From Ureaplasma sp. (GTDB lineage: Bacteria; Bacillota_I; Bacilli_A; Mycoplasmatales; Mycoplasmoidaceae), in contig JAHHTK010000009.1 of NCBI GenBank assembly GCA_020024695.1, positions 1 to 39,376 of the forward strand: 39,376 bases of DNA, read 5' to 3'. This document shows positions 1 through 7,708 of the stretch, in pieces. The position numbers and the translations under genes were made by a program. The notes below the pieces were generated by a model. That model searched no databases. It worked only from the letters and a program-made list of their open reading frames with translations, and was not told the DNA's origin. The number at the start of each line of letters is the position of its first letter. Positions within the stretch are counted from its first letter, which is position 1.

Positions 1-1187
1 CTATCGTATCAACTTCATGCTCAAATAGTGAAGTTTTTGACACAAGTAAGTTTAGTTATAAAAAATATAGTAAATATGTGAGTTTAGACAAAAATGGACG
101 TCGTTGTCTTGTCATACCGAATGGTACCAAAAAGGCTAACATCACTTTTAATGCTAATTACGAAACAAAACAATTGCCTTTTGACGATATTGTTATCCCT
201 GATTCAGTAAGTGACATTACTGTTAGATTGATAAAAGAAGATAAACATGGTCGTACGTTATACTTTGGAAATTTTTATTATGGTAACGGTCCTGATAACA
301 AATATGCTGTTTCCAACAAAAATCAATTTGAAAATTTTGTTTTTGATGCACAATGATTAAAAATTAATGAAAAGGCGTTAAATTTACCTATAAATTTCAA
401 AGATTCATCAAATAGCCGATTTGTATTTAGTACCCATCATGTTGAATTTCCTGATTTTGAGGGATTAAATCTCTCTAACTATGAAAATGTAAAAAGTATT
501 GAAGTGAATCTAGTCCATTCCAATTACAATATTTATGGTAAAAATTTAGCTAAATTAACATTTCCTGAAATTGTAAATAATGATAAATTCAAAATTAATT
601 TAACTGGTTCGCAAATTTTTGCTGATATTTTACTTCCGAAAAATTTAACTTCTATTAATCAAGGAGCCTTTGGTCAAGAAGGAGAAAAAAATTTGACAGC
701 ACTAGCTGGGTCTTTAGAAATTCCGGCAGGTCTTATCAAAATTCCTAACGATTTCTTAAAATATACCAAAAATGCAGCTATGAATTTGGGTTTTGTATTA
801 ACAATTAATTCAATTGATTTTTTTAAAGAAAACGAAGATTATTTGCTGCCAGCAAAAGATAGTTTTATGCCTTATGGGAGAGATGAATATGGAAACTATT
901 ATCCTGAAAATGATTCTCATTGAGAAAATCCTTATAGAGTGTTAGATTTGCATAGAATTCCAGCTGATGATTGGAACTCTAACCCTGAATTAAAGAAAAA
1001 AATTTTAGAATATATTGTTTCCTGCAAATCATTTAGAGAATGAATAGTACCAGGCACAGGTAACCCTAATGATAATTTTGATCAAATACATGAACATAAT
1101 CAAAATCTAATTGTCTTATATGACGTAGCCCAAAAAATGTTAGACGAAATGAATAATTCAAACAAATCAAACTCAATTAATAACTAG
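1..1187 (+). CDS. BspA/LRR-like surface lipoprotein, copy 1 (5' end cut off)
   Basis: Partial gene entering the window in the frame whose codons start at positions divisible by 3; stop TAG at 1185-1187. The first visible residues are VSTSCSNSEVFD, and the Cys codon at 18-20 is the lipobox cysteine, so only the signal peptide N-terminus is missing (compare copy 2). UGA codons at 354 and 921 are tryptophans. The middle (ILLPKNLTSINQGAFGQ, then SLEIPAGLIKIP) has the look of the BspA-like leucine-rich repeats (LRR_5) common in mollicute surface proteins. A surface-exposed, lipid-anchored protein is inferred; its ligand is unknown. It is followed 8 bases later by a near-identical paralogue. Confidence 0.8.
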
Positions 1188-1195
1188 GCGATGAT

Positions 1196-2429
1196 ATGAA
1201 TAAAAATAAGAAAATTGCACTTGTGTCAAGCCTAGGATTACTAGGATTAACAACTATGACACCAGTTGTTGCCTTTGTTTCAACATCGTGTTCAAATAGC
1301 GAAGTTTTTGACACAAGCAAGTTTAGCTATAAAAAATATAGCAAATACGTGAGTTTAGACAAAAATGGCCGGCGTTGTCTTGTTATACCGAATGGTACCA
1401 AATAAGGCTAATATTAATTTTCTTTTTGAAGGTTATGAACAACCATTAGTTTTTGATGACATTGTTATCCCTGATTCGGTAAGTGATATTACTATAAAAA
1501 TAAAAACTGTTGATGAATATACTGGTGTTCCTTTTGGAAATATTTATTACGGTGATGGAGCTGATAATAAATATGTTGTTTCTAATAAAAATCAATTTGA
1601 AAGGTTCATTTTTGATGTTAATGGTTTAAAAATCGAATCTAATAAATTAAATTTCCCAGTAAATTTTAAAGATTCAACAAATAGTCAATTTGTTCTTAAC
1701 GCTCATCACACTGATTTTCCAGATTTCTATAGCTTAGATTTTTCTAATTACGAAAATGTAAAAAGTATTGAAGTTAATTTAGTGCATACTGATTACAATC
1801 TTTATGGTAAAGATTGATCCGAAATAGTATTTCCTGAAACTGTAAATAATGATAAATTTAAAATTAATTTCACTGGGTCGGAAATTTATGCTCATATTTC
1901 GCTTCCAAAAAATTTAACTTCTATTAATCAGGGAGCATTTGGTCAAGAAGGTGAAAAAAATTTAACAGCACTAGCAGGATCTTTAGAAATTCCAGCAGGT
2001 CTTGTTGATATTCCTCATGACTTATTCAAATATACTAAAAATGCGAGTTGGAATTTGAGTTTTATATTAACAATTAATTCAATTGATTTCTTTAAAGAAA
2101 ACGAAGAGTTCTTACTGCCAGCAAAAGATAGTTTTATGCCATATGGAAGGAATGAAAATGGATACTATTATCCTGAAAATGATTCTCATTGAGAAGATCC
2201 TTATAGAGTATTAGATTTGCACAGAATTCCAGCTGATGATTGGAACTCTAACCCTGAATTAAAGAAAAAAATTTTAGAATATATTGCTACCTGTAAATCA
2301 TTTAGAGAATGAGTAATACCAGGCACAGGCAACCCTAATGACAATTTTAAGCAATTACATGAACACGATCAAAATCTAATTGTTTCATATGAAACTGCTC
2401 AAAAAATGTTAGACGAAATGAATAATTAA
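1196..2429 (+). pseudogene. BspA/LRR-like surface lipoprotein, copy 2, frameshifted
   Basis: Begins with an intact lipoprotein signal (MNKNKKIALVSSLGLLGL...AFVSTSC, Cys at about residue 32) and follows copy 1 closely, but after residue 69 the frame is lost. Copy 1 reads ACC AAA AAG GCT where copy 2 reads ACC AAA TAA GGC T, a one-base T insertion near 1403 that creates TAA. The downstream frame (codons starting at multiples of 3) then matches copy 1 to the end, with stop TAA at 2427-2429. UGA at 1815 is Trp. As written it encodes only a 69-aa fragment. It is either a decaying duplicate, an assembly error, or a +1 slip at a stop codon. No clear Shine-Dalgarno precedes ATG 1196. Confidence 0.75.
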
Positions 2430-2519
2430 AACGAACCAAACCTAAGTCTCAATAATTCTCATTAGATTATCAAAATAAAAATTAGACAATAATAAAATCA
2501 AACTAGAAAGAAGATAAAT

Positions 2520-4601
2520 ATGAAAAAATCTTATAAAAGAAATTTAATAACAGCTTTAGGAATTTTAGGAACAGCAACAGTCATCGCTCCTGTTGGTATC
2601 AACCTCGTTGCTTGTTCACAAACCACAACTGACACACCAGCAAAACCAACTCAAGTCCCAAGTGCTGATGTTATTCAAAAAGAAACCGACGCAATCACCA
2701 CTTTCCCTGATGCTGTCAAATATATGAATGACTTTTTAAATAAATATTACACTGCTGAAATGTTTGTTCAAGATATGAAAAATGCTAGTTTTAAACAAAC
2801 ATTGAATAATGGTGCTAAGAACAAAGTTACCTTTAGTGAAATTTCAGTTAACAAAGACAAAACTGTTAATTTTACCCAAATTGTCAAAACTAGTACTAGC
2901 ACCATTGTTCAATCTAGAACATACGAAGTTAAAAATATGCCAGTAGTTCCAGTTTTAGTTAAAAATTCTCAAACCAATTCTTTAGATGTAAAATTAGCTC
3001 CTAAATATAGCTTTAGTGATGTTTCAAATATGAAATTGGAATATTTTGATACAGCACCTGAAACTGACCAACCCCTTGTTAATATTTCTGCTACTGATGC
3101 TACTAACCTTGGTGATAAAAAAGACATTAATCTAAATACAAAATGAAAATTTATTAACACCTCAAATCCACTTGATCAAAATAGACCACAAGTTTTTAAT
3201 GGTGGTGAAACTGGATTCCCAATTAATATTGGTTTTAATATCAGTTTCAGTAAAATTTTAGCCTTAAGTAATGGGACAATTAATCAATTTGAAATCCCAA
3301 CTGCTGCTGAAATTAAAGCTGAAACCGACAAAATTGAAACTATTCCAGCAGCCATTGAATATGTTAAGAATTTTTTAGCCAAATATTATAGTGAAGAACA
3401 ACTTGTTCGTGACATCAAGAAAGAAACTATTTTATTTTCTGATTATGATAATATATGAGCGTTTAATTACTACGATAATATTTCAATTAATCCTGATAAA
3501 ACAGTGAACTACACACTATCATATGGAGGTCTTGCAAATGATTTTTCTTTGCAACAAAACATTTATTGATTAGTTAAAAATATGCCGATTATACCAATTT
3601 TAACCGAAGAACCAGGTAGCAATACATTAACTGCTAAATTATCTTTTAAGCATTCAATCTGAGATGCTCATTATGACAATGATGAAAAATATAATAAATA
3701 CCCAAGTATTTTCAATGGAAATTATGATGAAGCTCCAGCAACCAACAAACCAATTGTTAAATTTGAAGATAATTATCTAGATGACCGACGTGGAAATCAT
3801 CTTATTGGTTATCACAATACCAAATGATGTTATTTTGACGAAAATAGTTATGTTGATTCATATGGAATTGATGGTGAAAATAAGCATGGACCAATAATTC
3901 CAATCAGTTTATGCTTCGATTTAAAATTTGACAATATTAAAACACCTCATGAAATTGATGCTGAAACTGATCAAATTCATACTATCTCCGATGCTATCAC
4001 TTATATGAATAACTTCTGAGCCAAATATTATAGTGTTGATCTTTTAATGAATGATATGGCCAATGCTGGCTTTGAAAAAATCAATCCTGATGGTAGCAAA
4101 ATTCGTCAAACATTTACAGATATTTCAGCCAATGCTGACAAGAGTCTTAATTTCACTTTAACTTATGAAAAAACCACTAATAAACACACAGAAACTACTC
4201 ATATTGAAATTAAGAACATGCCAATTATTCCAGTTTTAGTCAGAGATAGCAAGGACAATAGTTTAAAAATAAAATGAGCTCTTAAATATCGTTTAAGCGA
4301 TATTTCTTGAAAAAAAGATAAACCAGGCACTCAACCAAGTGATACCATCAATAGATATTTTGACAAGGCTCCTGACACTGATAAACCAGTTGGTTTATTA
4401 GAAATAACCTCGCACTTTTTTGTCAAAGACAACCAACCAATTAGTGATGACTATTCCAACTACAAATGACGTTACTTCTACCAAGATAATCCAGTCAACC
4501 AAACTGAAGTAATTGAAGCTAATAACAATCAAATTTTTACATTTAATCCAAGTATTGATTTAGTCTTTAAAAATATCAATTCATCAAATACAAACCAATA
4601 A
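2520..4601 (+). CDS. Triple-repeat surface lipoprotein, 693 aa
   Basis: Starts at ATG 2520 behind AGAAAGAAG (2505-2513) and ends at TAA 4599-4601, reading through several UGA-Trp codons. Residues 1-32 are a lipoprotein signal (MKKSYKRN, hydrophobic core, NLVAC with Cys32), followed by a Thr/Pro-rich linker. The mature part holds three repeats of about 210 residues starting near 49, 261 and 475. Each begins with a helix of the type ETDxIxTxxDAxxYMNxFxxKYY and later has a strand block KNMPxxPVLVxxSxxxxLxxKL. The family is not one I can name. A surface role is inferred from the lipobox and modular repeats. 2430-2519 holds no clear promoter. Confidence 0.85.
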
Positions 4602-4654
4602 CAATAAGATTGCATCGTATCTTAAGAGTTAAACAATTTGTTAATTAGTAAACA

Positions 4655-4689
4655 AAAACTTAACCGAGAATAAACATCAGTTAAGTTTT
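4655..4689. terminator. Bidirectional intrinsic terminator
   Basis: AAAACTTAAC (4655-4664) pairs with GTTAAGTTTT (4680-4689) around a 15-base loop. On the minus strand it is followed by TTTTTGTTT. It lies between the convergent 3' ends of the triple-repeat lipoprotein (+) and the 47-aa membrane protein (-), which fits a shared terminator. The stem is AT-rich and the loop large. Confidence 0.5.
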
Positions 4690-4709
4690 AAATCATTTAA
4701 ACACATTGC

Positions 4710-4853
4710 TTAAACCACATGTTGCAACACTAATTGTCAGACTAAAATCCCAATTAAAGCTAAAGCAACTAAAAAAGCACAGCTAAAGATGGTTCATTTA
4801 GCTCAAAGTGGCATTGGTTTTTTAACTTTTTGACTTTTTTTCATATTTACCAT
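4710..4853 (-). CDS. Small single-span membrane protein, 47 aa
   Basis: Open from ATG 4853 (second ATG at 4844) to TAA 4710-4712, with three UGA-Trp codons. The N-terminus is short and basic (MKKSQKVKKPMPLWAKW), followed by one strong hydrophobic segment (FSCAFLVALALIGILV) and a short tail, so an N-in single-pass membrane protein is likely. A minus-strand TATAAT lies just upstream (4872-4877 or 4878-4883) and a terminator-like hairpin lies downstream, which supports a real transcription unit. No Shine-Dalgarno is visible. It is too short and unlike SecE or SecG for a name. Confidence 0.5.
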
Positions 4854-4871
4854 GCAATCTTGGAAACTTTA

Positions 4872-4884
4872 ATTATAATTATAC
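4872..4884. promoter_or_regulatory. Overlapping divergent -10 boxes
   Basis: The near-palindromic AATTATAATTATA contains TATAAT on the plus strand (4874-4879) and TATAAT twice on the minus strand (complement of 4872-4877 and 4878-4883). The plus box would give a leader of about 140 nt for infC; the minus boxes would serve the 47-aa membrane protein. No convincing -35 hexamers are seen. Confidence 0.4.
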
Positions 4885-4959
4885 ATGTATAAAGAAGAAG
4901 TTGTATTACTCACCTATAACCTTTAATGTGTGACTAGGTATGAACTACGTTTATTATTA

Positions 4960-4996
4960 GGCTACTTTTTTATACTCAAAAAAGTAGCTTTTCTTT
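4960..4996 (+). promoter_or_regulatory. Attenuator-like terminator hairpin in the infC leader
   Basis: GCTACTTTTTT (4961-4971) pairs perfectly with AAAAAAGTAGC (4978-4988) over 11 bp with a 6-base loop and is followed by TTTTCTTT. A terminator 33 bases before the infC start codon is the arrangement used for feedback control of infC-rpmI-rplT in Firmicutes, where ribosomal protein L20 binds the leader. Attenuation here is inferred from position and structure; I did not find a recognisable L20 binding site. Confidence 0.6.
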
Positions 4997-5028
4997 ATAC
5001 TTAACCAACTTAGTAACAAAGGGGTTCT

Positions 5029-5616
5029 ATGATAAATTCCAATAGTACTAGACCAGCACCAACTAATGGTGATCGTCGTGCTAATAAAAATTACTCCAAT
5101 AAAAATAATGGGGTAATGATGAACGAAGCAATTCGTGTTCCAAAAATGATAGTTATTAGTGAAGTAGGTGAAAACCTTGGTGAAAAAACTAAAGCTGAAG
5201 CCTTAAGCTTAGCTAATGCTCGTAATTTGGATTTAGTTGTGATTAGCCAAAACAATGGTTCCATCATTGCTAAAATTATGGATTATGGCAAATATAAATT
5301 TGCACAACAACAAAAAGCCAAATCTAACAAAAAAAATCAATCCATTTCTAAGGTCAAAGAAATTAAGGTCAAACCAACGATTGGTGATCATGATTTAAAT
5401 GTCCGTGCTAATAATGCAAAAAAATGACTTGCAGATGGTGATAAAGTAAAATTCATTATTGAAGCAAGAGGAAGAATGTGCACAAAGAGTGAAATTATTA
5501 AAGAAACATATGATAAGTTTGTTACTTTACTTGAAGGAAAAGGCACCATTACAACCTCCTTTAAACAAGTTAATAATTTCCGTTATGAAACAATGATAGA
5601 GCCTAATAAGAAATAG
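5029..5616 (+). CDS. infC: Translation initiation factor IF-3
   Basis: 195 aa from ATG 5029 (AAAGGGG upstream) to TAG 5614-5616; UGA at 5425 is Trp. IF-3 binds the 30S subunit, prevents 70S reassociation and checks the start codon. The N-domain is recognisable at NEAIRVPKMIVISEVGENLG (about residues 31-50) and the link to the C-domain at IMDYGKYKFAQQQKAK, followed by KEIKVKPTIGDHDL. An N-terminal extension of about 30 polar residues precedes the conserved core. Translation could also begin at an internal ATG at 5116 or 5119. First gene of the infC-rpmI-rplT operon. Confidence 0.97.
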
Positions 5617-5634
5617 TTATAGGAGTTTTCGGTT

Positions 5635-5826
5635 ATGAAAATTAAACAAAAAACTAAAAAAGCAGCCGCAAAACGTTTTTCAAAAACAGAAAGTGGCGAA
5701 TTAAAAAGAAAACATGCTTACCGTAGCCACCTTGCTCAAGGTAAAACAACAAAGCAAAAACGTCACTCACGTAAAGACGCAATCTTAACTAAGAGTGATG
5801 TTCAAAGATATAAACAATGTTTATAA
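5635..5826 (+). CDS. rpmI: 50S ribosomal protein L35
   Basis: 63 aa of very basic sequence beginning MKIKQKTKKAAAKRFSKTESG, the typical L35 start, with the internal KRKHAYRSHLAQGKTTKQKR stretch. AGGAG precedes ATG 5635 by about 8 bases. It lies 18 bases after infC and 21 before rplT, the conserved operon order. Confidence 0.97.
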   Translation: MKIKQKTKKAAAKRFSKTESGELKRKHAYRSHLAQGKTTKQKRHSRKDAILTKSDVQRYKQCL

Positions 5827-5847
5827 TTGTAAGGAGTGTAATCTAAT

Positions 5848-6195
5848 ATGAGAGTAAAACGTGGAGTCGTTTGTCGTCGTCGTCACAAACGCTGATTAGA
5901 AAGAGCTAGCGGTTATTGAGGAACACGTCATGTTTCTTTTAAAACAGCTAAACAAGCAGTAATTAAAGCAGCAGAATACGCATACCGTGATCGTAAAAAC
6001 AAAAAACGTGAATTCAGAAGTTTATGAATTCAACGGATCAATGCTGCAGTAAGACCTTATGGTTATACATACTCACAATTTATGCACCAATTAGCAGTTC
6101 ATAACATTGATATTAACCGTAAAATGTTAAGTGAACTTGCAATTAATAATCCAGAAGCCTTCAAAGAATTAGTTGACAAGGTCATGGCAAAATAA
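5848..6195 (+). CDS. rplT: 50S ribosomal protein L20
   Basis: 115 aa from ATG 5848 (AAGGAG at 5831-5836) to TAA 6193-6195. The N-terminus MRVKRGVVCRRRHKRWLERA and the later LWIQRINAAVRPYGYTYSQF and NIDINRKMLSELAI segments are L20 hallmarks. Four UGA codons encode Trp, one of the clearest proofs of the genetic code used here. L20 is an early 50S assembly protein and in Firmicutes represses its own operon. Last gene before a strong terminator. Confidence 0.97.
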
Positions 6196-6214
6196 TTTCA
6201 TAAATTATGCATTA

Positions 6215-6242
6215 ACAAGCACATTTATGTGCTTGTTTTTTT
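6215..6242 (+). terminator. Intrinsic terminator of infC-rpmI-rplT
   Basis: ACAAGCACAT (6215-6224) pairs with ATGTGCTTGT (6227-6236), a perfect 10-bp stem with a 2-base TT loop, followed by a run of T to 6242, 20 bases after the rplT stop codon. Confidence 0.9.
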
Positions 6243-6275
6243 CATCTCATTAGTTTTTTAATATAATTAAATAAT

Positions 6276-6782
6276 ATGAAACCATTAATGAAAACATGGA
6301 AAATCATTGTCAATGTCATCTTGGCATTATTTGGAATTGCCACCATCACCGTTAGTTGTGTTGGGGTCAAAAAATACCAAGATGGTGTCCTTGATAAACA
6401 ACTATATGATTTTTCAGTGGGAATGATTGTGTTGGGAGCAATTGTTTGTCTTGGGGTCATTATTTGAGTGATTACTGATATTTGTATTACTATCTTTAAA
6501 AATCCCAATAATGCCTATGATGAACAAGCTTATTATTCCAAACAAAAAATCAAGAAATATCGGAACAATTTCAGCCCTGGTAAATTACCAACCTTAAATA
6601 AGAAAAAATTAACCGATACCGAAGGTTATTTTGCAAACGACTTACAATATACTGAAGAATATTTAAAAAGTCATAAGCAAGATGAAAAAACCTTAGTTGT
6701 GGATGCGATTGCTTTAAAAGTAGAGCAACGAAAACAAAACCAAGCTAAAAAGAATTCCCATTCAAAAAAGAAACATAAATAA
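6276..6782 (+). CDS. Two-span membrane protein with basic cytoplasmic tail
   Basis: 168 aa from ATG 6276 to TAA 6780-6782; UGA at 6465 is Trp. Two hydrophobic segments (about residues 9-29 and 46-70) are followed by a polar C-terminal half ending in a very basic tail (RKQNQAKKNSHSKKKHK). Topology with the tail in the cytoplasm is inferred from the positive charges. A TATAAT at 6262-6267 lies only 9 bases before the ATG, so the mRNA is nearly leaderless. First of three close-packed unknown genes; family not recognised. Confidence 0.75.
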
Positions 6783-6808
6783 TTAACAAAAAGGAAAGAA
6801 ATTTAACT

Positions 6809-7132
6809 ATGAACCCCCTCCTGTCTAAATTACAAAATTTAATGCATGATTATAATCCCATCGATTTCAACACTAAGTTTAATGAAAACGTTGAATTCTT
6901 AGCTGACCAAGATCAAGACCTTGATCTGGAACACCCAGTTAAAAATTTATCTTCATTTCAAGAACTCGATAATGTACTAAATAATTTAAACAAGGAACTG
7001 GATGACAAAGGCCTCCAAGGAGCTAAAATTTATAGCTTTGTCTATGACAACTTATGTGCCTTTGTCGCAACATTAGCCGACTTCACGGAAAGCAATATTG
7101 AAGATTTCTTAAAATCGACTTATGACCAATAA
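6809..7132 (+). CDS. Acidic hypothetical protein, 107 aa
   Basis: ATG 6809 behind AAAGGAAAG, stop TAA 7130-7132. The product is acidic, soluble-looking and predicted mostly helical, with a heptad-like Leu/Asn/Asp pattern in the middle (SFQELDNVLNNLNKELDDKG). No domain recognised. It lies 26 bases after the basic-tailed membrane protein and overlaps the next membrane protein gene by 11 bases, so translational coupling is likely and a peripheral role at the membrane is possible. Confidence 0.7.
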   Translation: MNPLLSKLQNLMHDYNPIDFNTKFNENVEFLADQDQDLDLEHPVKNLSSFQELDNVLNNLNKELDDKGLQGAKIYSFVYDNLCAFVATLADFTESNIEDFLKSTYDQ

Positions 7133-7595
7133 ATTTAAAAATCACAAGCAAAGTTTTTGAATTGCAACGGGCTGTAGTTTATTTTTTAGCCTTTTGTTTT
7201 TATTTTTAAACCTTGCTAGCATTGTTGTTAACAACAATCATTCATCAAGTTTAAAAACTATTAATATCCTAGTTGGTCTCAACTACAGTTTAGTCTTACT
7301 CGGACTTATCTTAAGTGGTATTTTTTATTTTTTATCCACTGGCTATTATTTAAAGAAAGCCTGAAGCATTGGCTTCTTATCCTGATTTGTAGCTAGTTTA
7401 GTCTTAGTTAGTCTCGGTGTTATTTTATATTTAGCTAATGCAAATCCAATTACCAATGGCTTTGGAATGTGATTTATGATTATCTTTAGCTTTAGTCTTG
7501 TTTTCTTTAGCTTTAGTATCATGATTTATTATCTTTATTTTAAACACCGTCAAAACCCTAACTTTGAACACGTGATTAAAGACCCAGAAGATTAA
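7122..7595 (+). CDS. Four-span membrane protein, 157 aa
   Basis: ATG 7122 lies inside the previous gene (11-base overlap) and the frame is open to TAA 7593-7595 through four UGA-Trp codons, which break it into pieces under the standard code. Four hydrophobic segments are visible (roughly residues 13-38, 52-80, 86-110 and 118-142), separated by short loops, with a short polar C-terminus (YFKHRQNPNFEHVIKDPED). No family recognised. Last gene of the 6276-7595 cluster, followed by a terminator. Confidence 0.75.
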
Positions 7596-7601
7596 ACTAT
7601 C

Positions 7602-7627
7602 AACTCCCATTACGGGAGTTTTTGTTT
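7602..7627 (+). terminator. Intrinsic terminator of the 6276-7595 cluster
   Basis: AACTCCC (7602-7608) pairs with GGGAGTT (7614-7620) with a 5-base loop, followed by TTTTTGTTT, 7 bases after the stop codon. Confidence 0.85.
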
Positions 7628-7658
7628 AGACTGAACAACCATAACCCCCAAGCCCATT

Positions 7659-7708
7659 AAAAAAAAAAAAAAAAACGAACCTGTGTTTGCACATAGGTTC
7701 ATTTTTTT
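7659..7708 (-). terminator. Intrinsic terminator of the pot operon with a 17-base T tract
   Basis: A 9-bp hairpin (7677-7685 with 7692-7700, one G-U pair) lies immediately past the stop codon of the yhgE-like gene. On the minus strand it is followed after one G by 17 consecutive T (plus-strand A at 7659-7675). On the plus strand it is followed by ATTTTTTT, so it may also act on read-through from the left. Confidence 0.85.

Larger units (their letters stand above)
1..2429 (+). repeat. Tandem duplication of a lipoprotein gene
   Basis: Positions about 6-1187 and 1280-2429 are two copies of the same lipoprotein gene. They are alike base for base over long blocks, such as the lipobox region and the C-terminal third around 900-1050 and 2170-2320. 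They differ more between about 1420 and 1560, the region after the frameshift, which codes for the first part of the mature protein. Tandem copies of this type are substrates for recombination that creates surface variants. Confidence 0.85.

Noticed and set aside
5029..6195. Possible frameshifts or early stops in infC and rplT under the standard genetic code.
   Set aside because: All are UGA codons at positions of conserved tryptophans; the genes are intact under the mollicute code.
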